Positions 8,966 to 16,777 of a DNA stretch of 55,631 nucleotides are shown here, piece by piece. The notes beneath the pieces were generated by a model. That model saw nothing but the letters and a program-made list of their open reading frames with translations. It was not told where the DNA came from and did not search any database. Location of the stretch: NCBI GenBank assembly GCA_029007845.1, contig JAQXIP010000020.1, forward strand, positions 1-55,631. Reading direction: 5' to 3'. The number at the start of each line of letters is the position of its first letter. The stretch's first letter is position 1. Origin of the DNA: Clostridiales bacterium (GTDB taxonomy: Bacteria; Bacillota; Clostridia; Lachnospirales; Lachnospiraceae). Made by a program: the position numbers and the translations under genes.

Positions 8966-9625
8966 TTACTTCTCCTCCTTATGCTCTCCCCATAGTTTTC
9001 GTTCATTTCCGTGGATTAATCGAACGATATTATCTTTATGCCGGATATATGCCAGCACTGTAAACACAAGACTGACTACGATAAGCGGTACAAAAAGAGT
9101 GCTGTCTCTGTGGTAAAGAAGTGTATTTACCGGAATCAGCCATACTACAACAAGTGACCCAAGAGAAACATACCGGGACACCCCGACAATGGCAACAAAG
9201 ATTACAAGACCTGCCACAATTACCGGCCAGTCTGCCAGAGAAAGAATCACCGCTGCCGAAACCGCAATTCCCTTTCCTCCTTTAAAATGCATCCAGAACG
9301 GGAAATTATGTCCTAATACAACCCCTAGTCCGGTTAACAGAGCGCTGAAATAGACCCAGTCTGCCCCCATTCCGGTATATGGAAGAAACAGCCTGGCACC
9401 CATAACCGGAATCACAGCCTTTAACACATCTCCGGCAAACGTAATCAATCCAGCCTTCCAGCCCATTGTACGAAGTGCATTCGTAGTTCCCGAATTACCG
9501 CTTCCAACCTTCTTTAAATCAACATGATGATACTTTCCTACAAGTGTCCCTGTAGAAATGCATCCAAACAAGTATCCTGCCAACACACTGATTAATATAA
9601 ATATGATATCCTGCAATTGATCCAT
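8966..9625 (-). CDS. plsY: Glycerol-3-phosphate acyltransferase PlsY
   Basis: PlsY transfers an acyl group from acyl-phosphate to glycerol 3-phosphate, the first acylation in phospholipid synthesis. The 219-residue membrane protein shows the three family motifs: the SGNSGTTNALR region near residue 42, GHNFPFWMHFKGGKGIA near 105-121, and a third loop around 165-180. Several transmembrane helices alternate with these motifs. It sits between der and gpsA, 10 bp after der. It is slightly longer than some homologues at the charged C-terminus (NERKLWGEHKEEK). Confidence 0.96.
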   Translation of the reverse strand: MDQLQDIIFILISVLAGYLFGCISTGTLVGKYHHVDLKKVGSGNSGTTNALRTMGWKAGLITFAGDVLKAVIPVMGARLFLPYTGMGADWVYFSALLTGLGVVLGHNFPFWMHFKGGKGIAVSAAVILSLADWPVIVAGLVIFVAIVGVSRYVSLGSLVVVWLIPVNTLLYHRDSTLFVPLIVVSLVFTVLAYIRHKDNIVRLIHGNERKLWGEHKEEK

Positions 9626-9635
9626 CCCCCTGCTA

Positions 9636-10961
9636 TTAATCCTTTTCCTTACGTTCCCTTGTAATCATACGAATCGATGTCCCTTGAAAACCAAAGGTCT
9701 GACGAATCTGATTTTCCAGATATCTTTGATAAGAAAAATGCATTAATTCCTTATCATTCACAAAAGCTACAAAAGTCGGAGGCTTTACTGCCACCTGCGT
9801 CATATAATAGATCTTTAATGGCTTTCCTTTATCGGAAGGAGGCTGCTGCATTGCAACGGCCTCTGCCAGAATCTCATTTAACACTCCTGTCTGGACACGT
9901 GTATTCTGCGCTTCAATAACCTGGTCAATTGTTTCATATAATTTACCAAGCCGCTGACCGGTTACTGCGGAGATGAACAGGATCTCTGCATAGGGAATAA
10001 ACGACAGGATCTCCTTGATTTTATCTTTAAATTTATATACGGATTTGTCATCTTTTTCGATGGCATCCCATTTGTTCACGGCAATAATCATACCCTTGCC
10101 CCGTTCGTGGGCAATGCCGGCAATTTTCGCATCCTGTTCAGTTACCCCTTCCGTCGCATCAATCACAAGCACTGCAATATCTGCACGTTCGACGGCCGCA
10201 ACTGTCCGGATAATACTGTAACGTTCCAGTTCTTCTTTTATCTTGTTCTTCCGTCTCAGCCCTGCCGTATCAATTAATACATACTCTTTCTTATTATACC
10301 TCACAGCCGTATCAATGGCATCACGGGTTGTCCCGGCAATGTCTGACACAATGACACGCTCTTCTCCAAGCAGGCGGTTTACAATCGAAGATTTTCCAAC
10401 ATTCGGCTTACCGATAATAGCAATCTTTGGACGCTCATCCTCTACTTCTTCAAACTTTTCCTGTGGAATATGCCCAATCACTTCATCGAGCATGTCACCA
10501 AGTCCCAGCATGGATGCAGCAGATATCGGATGAGGCTCGCCAATTCCAAGATTATAGAATTCATATACATCCGCCATCTGTTTCTGAAAACTGTCTACTT
10601 TATTGATAACCAGCACAACCGGCTTATGGGATTTCCGAAGCATATCCGCCACTTTATAATCGGCATCCACAAGTCCCTGCCGCACATCCGTCAGAAACAG
10701 AATTACATCTGCCGTTGCAATCGCGATCTCAGCCTGCTCACGCATGTGTTTGAGCATCTGATCTTTTGAATCCGGTTCAATTCCTCCCGTATCAATCATT
10801 GTAAACTGATAATTAAGCCAGTGAATGTCGGCATAGATCCGATCCCTTGTCACTCCAGGATAGTCTTTTACTATTGATATTTTGGAACCTGCCAGTGCGT
10901 TAAATAGCGTAGATTTTCCTACATTTGGACGCCCGACAATGGCTACAATTGGTTTACTCAT
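9636..10961 (-). CDS. der: Ribosome-assembly GTPase Der (EngA)
   Basis: Der is a tandem GTPase needed for late assembly of the 50S subunit. The 441-residue protein contains two G domains: the first G1 is GRPNVGKST near 10-18 with DTGGIE and NKVD, and the second is GKPNVGKSS near 184-192 with DTAGLRR and NKWD. A C-terminal KH-like domain covers about 350-441. The length equals the family norm. The ribosome binding site is GAGG, 5 nt before ATG. It lies 24 bp downstream of the DUF512 gene in the same run. Confidence 0.97.
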   Translation of the reverse strand: MSKPIVAIVGRPNVGKSTLFNALAGSKISIVKDYPGVTRDRIYADIHWLNYQFTMIDTGGIEPDSKDQMLKHMREQAEIAIATADVILFLTDVRQGLVDADYKVADMLRKSHKPVVLVINKVDSFQKQMADVYEFYNLGIGEPHPISAASMLGLGDMLDEVIGHIPQEKFEEVEDERPKIAIIGKPNVGKSSIVNRLLGEERVIVSDIAGTTRDAIDTAVRYNKKEYVLIDTAGLRRKNKIKEELERYSIIRTVAAVERADIAVLVIDATEGVTEQDAKIAGIAHERGKGMIIAVNKWDAIEKDDKSVYKFKDKIKEILSFIPYAEILFISAVTGQRLGKLYETIDQVIEAQNTRVQTGVLNEILAEAVAMQQPPSDKGKPLKIYYMTQVAVKPPTFVAFVNDKELMHFSYQRYLENQIRQTFGFQGTSIRMITRERKEKD

Positions 10962-10985
10962 AACAACCTCTTTCCTGTCCGCAAA

Positions 10986-12335
10986 TCATTGGTTACTTCT
11001 GATACACTCTAAAACGGCATCTACAAGTGATGCCCCGTCTGATTTTACAATATGCACAGGGGTTTGTAAAGCCTTTTCCACATCGGTTACGGTTAGGTCA
11101 TCTAAAAGAACTTCTTCCCCGCTTCGAAGCAATACATCCGGAAGAAGCAGGTATTCCCCAAGAGACACATCCTCTAACTGGTGGATAATGTCCTGTCCGG
11201 TCAATAACCCTGCCACGGTAATGTCCCTGCCAAAAAAATCATTGTAGATTTGAATGACTTCCACATGGATATTCTGCCAGACAGCCGTTATGTTTGCTGT
11301 TGCAGCCTGGATAACAGGAGCTGCCAAAACCCCGGTAGCAATGGTAATATGATGTTTTTCTCCACTCTGGCTCCTTTGCTGCAGATCAGCCTCTTTTTTC
11401 CGTTCATTCACCGCATCCTGCACCTCATCAATCAGGGAACGGATCATTCCTACACCGTTCTCAATCTGTCCATATCCTTCATAATAATCAGCATCCGGTA
11501 TAGGCAGTTCTGCTTTCAGATACCATTCATCACTGGCAAACACAAAACGGGTTCCCTTTTCTTTTAAGAATACTTCCTGCCATTGGTGAATCTTTGCTAA
11601 CACCTTCCGGGAATCTTCCTTCCCGAATAATTCCAGCTTCGTCAGATTATCGCGGTATTTCGTGAGACCGACCGGAACAACCGACAGACTTTCCATATAT
11701 GGCATATATTGTGAAAGTTCTTTAATACTCCGGTCTAATTCCTCACCGTCATTAAACCCTTTACACAGCACAATCTGGGCATTCATCTCAATCTGATGCT
11801 CGTAAAAGCGGCGGATCTTCTGAAGTGCCTCACCGGCAAACCGGTTGTGAAGCATCTTACAGCGAAGTTCCGGATTCATTGTATGAACAGAGATATTAAT
11901 GGGAGAGAGATGATAACGGATGATCCGCTCCATATCCTTCTTTGAAAGATTCGTAAGGGTAACATAATTTCCCTGGAGGAAGGAAAGCCGGGTGTCATCA
12001 TCTTTGAAATACAGTGTTTCCCGCATTCCAGGCGGCATCTGGTCAATAAAGCAGAACATACATTTATTCTGACAGGAACGGTAATCATCCATCAGCCCCT
12101 GTTCAAATTCAATTCCCAGATCTTCCTGATAATCTTTTTCAATCTCCAGTTCCCACTCTTCCCCATTCTGCTTCTCGATCAGAACCGTGATAAAATCATC
12201 ATTTATCAGGTAATGATAATCAAAGATATCTTCCATATCCTGTTCATTAATCTGAAGAAGCACATCACCAGGTTCAATCTCCATTTCTTCTGCAATACTG
12301 CCCGGTTCTACCGACTTAATCACATGACGGTTCAT
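10986..12335 (-). CDS. PDZ/radical-SAM-like DUF512 protein
   Basis: This 449-residue protein has a PDZ-like N-terminus (about 5-55, EPGSIAEEMEIEPGDVLLQI). A CxxxCxxC cluster follows at C88, C92 and C95 (CQNKCMFC), which suits a radical-SAM iron-sulfur site, and the C-terminal half is DUF512. Members of this family are conserved in Clostridia and cyanobacteria, usually beside der, yet no reaction has been assigned to them with certainty. The gene overlaps pgeF by 20 bp and has AAAGGAG upstream, so it is cotranscribed. I infer a [4Fe-4S] enzyme or a scaffold; its substrate is unknown. Confidence 0.85.
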   Translation of the reverse strand: MNRHVIKSVEPGSIAEEMEIEPGDVLLQINEQDMEDIFDYHYLINDDFITVLIEKQNGEEWELEIEKDYQEDLGIEFEQGLMDDYRSCQNKCMFCFIDQMPPGMRETLYFKDDDTRLSFLQGNYVTLTNLSKKDMERIIRYHLSPINISVHTMNPELRCKMLHNRFAGEALQKIRRFYEHQIEMNAQIVLCKGFNDGEELDRSIKELSQYMPYMESLSVVPVGLTKYRDNLTKLELFGKEDSRKVLAKIHQWQEVFLKEKGTRFVFASDEWYLKAELPIPDADYYEGYGQIENGVGMIRSLIDEVQDAVNERKKEADLQQRSQSGEKHHITIATGVLAAPVIQAATANITAVWQNIHVEVIQIYNDFFGRDITVAGLLTGQDIIHQLEDVSLGEYLLLPDVLLRSGEEVLLDDLTVTDVEKALQTPVHIVKSDGASLVDAVLECIRSNQ

Positions 12336-13242
12336 CGTGTTCTTCTCCTTTCACTAGCATAAGAAATCCGTTGAGATTTCCTCTCCTTCCATTGGTATAC
12401 CGGTGGGAAAAAAGCAATTTAGGATTACAGCAGGTACATACACCGGCAATTGAGATATGCTCCGGCGCTACACCTGCCTCTTCGAGAATAATCCGGTTCG
12501 CAAGCCAGAGATCTAGCTGGTACTTTCCATCTTCTTTTTTCCAAAGAATCCTTGAACGGTTTTCCTCTGACATAATCTTTCGGAATTTTTCTGCCACCTC
12601 TTCACTCACTTCATAACAGCCCGCACAGATGGAAGGACCGATCACAACATGCAGCTTTTCCGGTTTACTTCCATACTGTTGTGCCATCGTCTCTACGGTT
12701 TTCTTCCCAATTTCTCCAACCGTGCCCCTCCAGCCGGCATGGGAGCTTCCAATTGCCTGATGCTCCGGATCTACAAAAAACAGAGGGACGCAGTCTGCAT
12801 AGGAAGTGGCCAGCACAACGTCTTTTTCATTCGTCACAAGTCCATCCACACCGTGCAGCTTCTTTGTGTACAATTCACTCCCCTGACAGTCTCTTTTCGT
12901 AACCGGTATCACCTTTGTTTCATGAATCTGATCGGACAGTACAAGGTTTTCTACCGAAAACCCAATTGCCCTGCCCATCCTTCTATAATTCTGCGTTACA
13001 TTTTCAATCTCATCCCCTCTTGAATAGCTTAGATTCATAGAGGACAGTTCCCCCTTGCTCACACCTCCAAGACGTGTAGAGAAGCCATGCCGGATGAACG
13101 GAAATGCAGAAAGTTCCGGAAAGGTAAAATAACAGACCCCATCAGTTTCCTTAAGCACCGCCATCTTCTCTTTTGCCCCATACCCTTCCTTCGTATAAGG
13201 ATTCCACAGCTGATACTTTACATGTTCGGTCGAATTTGTCAT
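12316..13242 (-). CDS. pgeF: Multicopper polyphenol oxidase-fold purine nucleoside phosphorylase (PgeF/YlmD family)
   Basis: A 308-residue protein of the YfiH/YlmD (laccase-domain) family. It carries the metal and catalytic signature: His at about 107, C151 in ADCVPLFF and H168 in HAGWRG (168-173), then IGPSICAGCYEV. Members split purine nucleosides, and some process UDP-MurNAc peptide errors. AAAGGAG lies upstream, and the start overlaps the yraN stop as ATGA. An N-terminal extension of about 30 residues precedes the conserved core. The exact substrate in this organism cannot be read from sequence. Confidence 0.92.
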   Translation of the reverse strand: MTNSTEHVKYQLWNPYTKEGYGAKEKMAVLKETDGVCYFTFPELSAFPFIRHGFSTRLGGVSKGELSSMNLSYSRGDEIENVTQNYRRMGRAIGFSVENLVLSDQIHETKVIPVTKRDCQGSELYTKKLHGVDGLVTNEKDVVLATSYADCVPLFFVDPEHQAIGSSHAGWRGTVGEIGKKTVETMAQQYGSKPEKLHVVIGPSICAGCYEVSEEVAEKFRKIMSEENRSRILWKKEDGKYQLDLWLANRIILEEAGVAPEHISIAGVCTCCNPKLLFSHRYTNGRRGNLNGFLMLVKGEEHDEPSCD

Positions 13243-13586
13243 CCTTCAAATGCTCCTTTCACATGAATGATCTCTTCCCCAAGTATTCCTATCACGTCAA
13301 ACCGGCAAGGCGTATCCTCCGGATATCCATTCCGGTAGAGATAGTACCTTGCCGCCTGCAGGATTCTACGCTGTTTTCCCGGTGTCACGGCTTCCAGCGG
13401 ATGTCCGTTCCCAATTCCGGTACGATACTTTACCTCAACAAATATCACATATGCGTTTTTTCTGGCAACCAGATCGAGTTCCCCAGTCCGGGTATAAAAG
13501 TTCGTGGAAAGAATCTCATACCCGTTCTCTGATAAATACTGTGCCGCAATCTGCTCCTTCTTTGCTCCAATCTCCCGCTTATTCAC
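13239..13586 (-). CDS. yraN: YraN family endonuclease-like protein (UPF0102)
   Basis: A 115-residue protein with the restriction-endonuclease-like core of UPF0102: an N-terminal helix (GAKKEQIAAQYLSENGYEIL), then GELDLVARK and VIFVEVKYR, giving the E-D-ExK arrangement of metal-dependent nucleases. Its biological role is unsettled, though it is widely conserved next to rnhB. The start is GTG (13584-13586) and overlaps the preceding stop as GTGA; the end overlaps pgeF as ATGA. Tight coupling on both sides suggests a single transcript. Confidence 0.92.
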   Translation of the reverse strand: MNKREIGAKKEQIAAQYLSENGYEILSTNFYTRTGELDLVARKNAYVIFVEVKYRTGIGNGHPLEAVTPGKQRRILQAARYYLYRNGYPEDTPCRFDVIGILGEEIIHVKGAFEG

Positions 13587-13894
13587 TTTTTCCCCCGATC
13601 CATTACTTTTCCTTTTATTTTATCCATTTCATCCACATATACAAGCACCTCTGCCACAACACCATAAAGCTCCGGCGGGATATACTCCCCAATCTCAAGA
13701 GGCAATAGGCTTTCCGTTAATTTTTCGTCTTTGTGGACGGGTACTTCATGTTCCTTTGCTGTTTCAATGATATGGGAAGCTACATACCCACACCCGGAGG
13801 CAACAACCTTTGGAGCCGTCTCACCCGGCTCATACGAAAGTGCAACGGCTTTCTTTTTCCTCTCTTCTTTTTCATTCCATGATGAATCGGTCAT
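13583..13894 (-). CDS. FlhB/YscU cytoplasmic-domain-like protein (YlqH family)
   Basis: This 103-residue protein resembles the cytoplasmic domain of the flagellar/type III export switch FlhB, with no membrane part. The aligned region includes RKKAVALSYEPGETAPKVVASG and the VPVHKDEKLTESLLPLEIGEYIPPELYGVVAEVL segment. The NPTH autocleavage motif of true FlhB is absent. Stand-alone homologues such as Bacillus YlqH occur beside rnhB, as here, and no function is firmly known. It overlaps yraN by 4 bp. The ribosome binding site is weak, which suggests coupling to rnhB, whose stop lies 18 bp upstream. Confidence 0.85.
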   Translation of the reverse strand: MTDSSWNEKEERKKKAVALSYEPGETAPKVVASGCGYVASHIIETAKEHEVPVHKDEKLTESLLPLEIGEYIPPELYGVVAEVLVYVDEMDKIKGKVMDRGKK

Positions 13895-13912
13895 CGTATC
13901 ACTGCTTTCTTA

Positions 13913-14668
13913 TCATTCCATAAAGTTCTTTATAAATGTCTTTCGGTGTATCGGGCACGGTCCTAAGCTTTTCAGTGCCTCGATGTGCGCTCTGGAACCA
14001 TACCCTTTGTTTGATGCAAACCCATATCCCGGATACAGCTTATCATATTCTTCCATCATCCGGTCCCTTGTCACCTTGGCAATAATACTTGCAGAGGCGA
14101 TGGATATGCTTTTTTCGTCTCCTTTTATGATCTTTTTCTGCCGGATCGGAACCTCTGGTATCAGCACAGCATCATTAAGCAGCACATCCGGTTTAACCGA
14201 AAGTCTTGATACAGCCTGACGCATGGCTTCATAGGTTGCCTGTAAGATATTAATCCGGTCGATGGTTTCAGGTGAACTCATGCCAATTCCAACAGAGACA
14301 GCCTTTTCCATTATTTCTTCATAGAGCTGCTCACGCCTCGTGGCAGAGAGTTGTTTTGAATCATTTACATAGAGAATCTGGCAGTTTTTAGGAAGCACAA
14401 CAGCAGCTGCTACAACCGGTCCACAAAGAGGTCCTCTTCCTACTTCATCAATGCCGCAGATGTACTGTGCATCCTTCTGTTCCCGCTCATAAACTCCCAT
14501 CTGGAAGATTCTCTGACATTCCTTCTCATAGGCTTCCAGCTTTCTTTTGTATTGTGCCAAAACCTTCTGTACCCCGCTGCGCTCATCCATCAAAAATGGT
14601 TCCATAGCTTCTTTTAGCTGCATAATCGGAGTATCAGCAAGAATCTTTTTGATCTCTCCTATTGTCAT
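13913..14668 (-). CDS. rnhB: Ribonuclease HII
   Basis: RNase HII cuts RNA in RNA-DNA hybrids and removes misincorporated ribonucleotides. The catalytic DEVGRGP box follows ICGI, and a second acidic site lies in VNDSKQL; later come the SIASASIIAKVTRD helix and a YPGYGFASNKGYGS loop. I place the start at the ATG at 14666-14668 (MTIGEIKKIL). It has GGGAGAAG upstream and overlaps the rbgA stop as ATGA; a longer frame to 14710 has no good ribosome binding site. The roughly 65 residues before the DEVGRGP box form the N-terminal helical extension seen in many Firmicute enzymes. Confidence 0.95.
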   Translation of the reverse strand: MTIGEIKKILADTPIMQLKEAMEPFLMDERSGVQKVLAQYKRKLEAYEKECQRIFQMGVYEREQKDAQYICGIDEVGRGPLCGPVVAAAVVLPKNCQILYVNDSKQLSATRREQLYEEIMEKAVSVGIGMSSPETIDRINILQATYEAMRQAVSRLSVKPDVLLNDAVLIPEVPIRQKKIIKGDEKSISIASASIIAKVTRDRMMEEYDKLYPGYGFASNKGYGSRAHIEALKSLGPCPIHRKTFIKNFME

Positions 14669-15525
14669 TTTTCTTCTCCCTCTGGCAGCTCCAGCGTAAT
14701 GAAACCACATTTTCCACTTCGGAAATCGTCAAAAAGAATGCCAGCCGCCTTCTCATAATCCGTCTCTTCTCCCCGGATCAGACACCCTCTTCGCAATGCA
14801 ATCTCTTCAAGAATCTTAAGCGGATTCTCCATATCCTCCTGTGCAATGCCGTAACGGTTTTCCAATCCCTGGGGTGCATGTTCAACAAGAAATGCGATGA
14901 GTTTTAAGGAGAGTTCTGCACTCTGTATGATATCATCTTTAATCGAACCAATAAATGCCAGACGTTCTCCAACCAGCTCATCTTCAAACTTTGGCCATAA
15001 AATACCGGGAGTATCCAGAAGTTCTACATTTTTATTCAGACGGATCCATTGCTTTCCTTTTGTTACCCCAGGCTTATTACCGGTCTTTGTACAGGCTTTT
15101 CCTGCAAAACTGTTTATAAAAGTAGATTTTCCTACATTCGGAATTCCAACAATCATAGCACGAATCGGACGGTTTTTAATTCCCCGTTTCCGGTCTCTTT
15201 CGATCTTATCCTTACAGGCACAAAGGATCAGATCCTTGACATTCCTTACTCCGGTTCCATTTTTTGCATTGACTGCAGCTACAAAAAAACCTTTCTTTTC
15301 ATACCAGTTTTTCCATCTTTCGGTTGCATCCGGATCTGCCAGATCATACTTATTCAGCAAAAGAATACGGGCTTTACCCGCCGCCAGGGTATCAATATCC
15401 GGATTGCGGCTGCTTGCAGGAATCCGGGCATCAACCAGTTCAATTACCACATCGATCAGCTTCATGTCCTCCTGCATCATCCGCTTTGCTTTCGTCATAT
15501 GACCAGGATACCATTGTAAATTCAT
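14665..15525 (-). CDS. rbgA: Ribosome biogenesis GTPase RbgA (YlqF)
   Basis: RbgA promotes a late step of 50S assembly. The 286-residue protein shows the circularly permuted GTPase order: G4 (NKYDLAD, 58-64) comes before G1 (GIPNVGKST, 127-135) and G3 (DTPGI), followed by an ANTAR-like C-terminal helical domain. The N-terminal WYPGHMTKAKR motif is diagnostic. It is encoded between lepB and rnhB, as in Bacillus, 22 bp after lepB. Confidence 0.97.
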   Translation of the reverse strand: MNLQWYPGHMTKAKRMMQEDMKLIDVVIELVDARIPASSRNPDIDTLAAGKARILLLNKYDLADPDATERWKNWYEKKGFFVAAVNAKNGTGVRNVKDLILCACKDKIERDRKRGIKNRPIRAMIVGIPNVGKSTFINSFAGKACTKTGNKPGVTKGKQWIRLNKNVELLDTPGILWPKFEDELVGERLAFIGSIKDDIIQSAELSLKLIAFLVEHAPQGLENRYGIAQEDMENPLKILEEIALRRGCLIRGEETDYEKAAGILFDDFRSGKCGFITLELPEGEEK

Positions 15526-15547
15526 ATCGTTCTCCTTCTCAATCGGC

Positions 15548-16120
15548 TTATATGTTTATGAAGTTAAAGGGATTAAGCCTTACCCAGGCTTTTCCGACAA
15601 TATCCGCTTTCACTACAGTTCCTACATTGGCAAAGCGGCTGTCTTCACTTTTATTCCGGTTATCCCCCAGAACAAAGTATTCATTATCATCAAGGACAAG
15701 TTCTTCGTCCGCCAGCCCGCCGTTCTTCATCTCATCCACTTTTACTTTCTCTTTTACTGCCTCTCCATTAATGTATAGCTGCCCGTTCTGAATGAGAACC
15801 GTCTCTCCTGGAAGACCGACTACCCGCTTTACGTTATAGTAATCATGTTCCTTCCCCGTCTGACAAAATACGATCACATCATTGCGCTTCGGAGATGTAA
15901 TACGGTAGATCATTTTATTGACAAGAATCTTATCACCATCTTTTAAGGTCGGATTCATGGACTCCCCCATCATGGTTGTCTTCTCCAGTCCAAAATGAGT
16001 CATCAGAAATGCAGCAAGAACCGCAACCAGTATCTCAATTAAAAGAGAGATTCCATGCTTCTTAAAACGCTCCCACATCGTAGGTTTTTCATTCAACATA
16101 AAACTGCTATTCGGCTGCAT
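15548..16120 (-). CDS. lepB: Type I signal peptidase
   Basis: This enzyme removes signal peptides from exported proteins at the outer face of the membrane. The 190-residue protein has one N-terminal membrane anchor (about 23-42), the Ser box GESMNPTLKDGD with Ser54, and the Lys box NVKRVVGLPGE with Lys98, forming the Ser-Lys dyad. The GDNRNKSEDSR motif near the C-terminus is also present. The size and single anchor fit the Gram-positive SipS type. AGGAG precedes the ATG. The gene lies just after the rplS terminator, so it may be expressed by read-through or from a promoter I cannot identify. Confidence 0.96.
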   Translation of the reverse strand: MQPNSSFMLNEKPTMWERFKKHGISLLIEILVAVLAAFLMTHFGLEKTTMMGESMNPTLKDGDKILVNKMIYRITSPKRNDVIVFCQTGKEHDYYNVKRVVGLPGETVLIQNGQLYINGEAVKEKVKVDEMKNGGLADEELVLDDNEYFVLGDNRNKSEDSRFANVGTVVKADIVGKAWVRLNPFNFINI

Positions 16121-16161
16121 ATGCGGATACTCCTTTCCTGTTTCTTTTACTATAAGTTAGC

Positions 16162-16195
16162 AAAAAAGGCTGATTGAATGGGATCCCAATCAACC
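16162..16195 (-). terminator. Intrinsic terminator after rplS
   Basis: On the minus strand GGTTGATTG (16187-16195) pairs with CAATCAGCC (16168-16176), giving nine pairs including one G-T, around a 10-nt loop containing GGGATCCC. Six T residues (16162-16167) follow at once. This is a standard rho-independent terminator 22 bases beyond the rplS stop codon. Confidence 0.85.
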
Positions 16196-16217
16196 AACCT
16201 TTGTCTTCGAAGTAACA

Positions 16218-16565
16218 TTACTTCACTAATTCTTTTACCTTTGCTGCTTTACCGATTCTGCCGCGTAAGTAGTTCAGTTTTGCTCTTCTTACTTTACCGC
16301 GTCGGATTACTTCGATTTTCTCAACGATTGGAGAATGTACCGGCCATGTCTTCTCAACACCAACTCCATTGGAGTTCTTGCGCACGGTAAATGTCTCTCT
16401 TATTCCACCGTTCTGTCTTTTTAAAACAGTTCCTTCAAAAACCTGGGTTCTCTCACGGTTTCCTTCTTTTACTTTTGCGTATACTCTTACGGTATCGCCT
16501 GTGTGGAATTCATCCACAGTTTCTTTTAACTGAGCATCTTCAATTTTCTTAATGATCTCGTTCAT
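16218..16565 (-). CDS. rplS: 50S ribosomal protein L19
   Basis: L19 sits at the 30S-50S interface. The protein begins [14 protein letters not shown] and continues with the conserved [20 protein letters not shown] and a basic C-terminus rich in Arg and Lys ([20 protein letters not shown]). I set the start at the ATG at 16563-16565, with AAGGAGG upstream; the longer frame to 16640 runs through the leader RNA and is not real. The product is 115 residues, the usual size. The gene has its own terminator downstream and a structured leader upstream, which suggests autonomous control. Confidence 0.97.
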   Translation of the reverse strand: MNEIIKKIEDAQLKETVDEFHTGDTVRVYAKVKEGNRERTQVFEGTVLKRQNGGIRETFTVRKNSNGVGVEKTWPVHSPIVEKIEVIRRGKVRRAKLNYLRGRIGKAAKVKELVK

Positions 16566-16680
16566 CTTTGTGTGACCTCCTTGTATATTTGATGTTCTTA
16601 ATACGAACGATGCAATCCGTTCCCATCCAATCTGCGGCAAATGCCTGCTGACAGGAAACCTTATTATTTTTAGTACGATG
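16566..16680 (-). promoter_or_regulatory. Probable L19 leader RNA (rplS autoregulation)
   Basis: The roughly 115 nt before rplS contain several short stems on the minus strand: CCTG-tcag-CAGG, GAACG/CGTTC and GTTC/GAAC, followed by AAGGAGG. Firmicute rplS genes commonly carry an L19 leader that mimics the rRNA target and gives feedback. I see the position and folding potential but cannot confirm a match to the family covariance model. Confidence 0.45.
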
Positions 16681-16777
16681 AGTTCTCATCTGGTTTCTCC
16701 GATTGCTGTAACAGAGGAACATCCATTTTCACAACATTTAAACCTTATCATACTTCTTTGGTGAATGCAAGCTTTTT

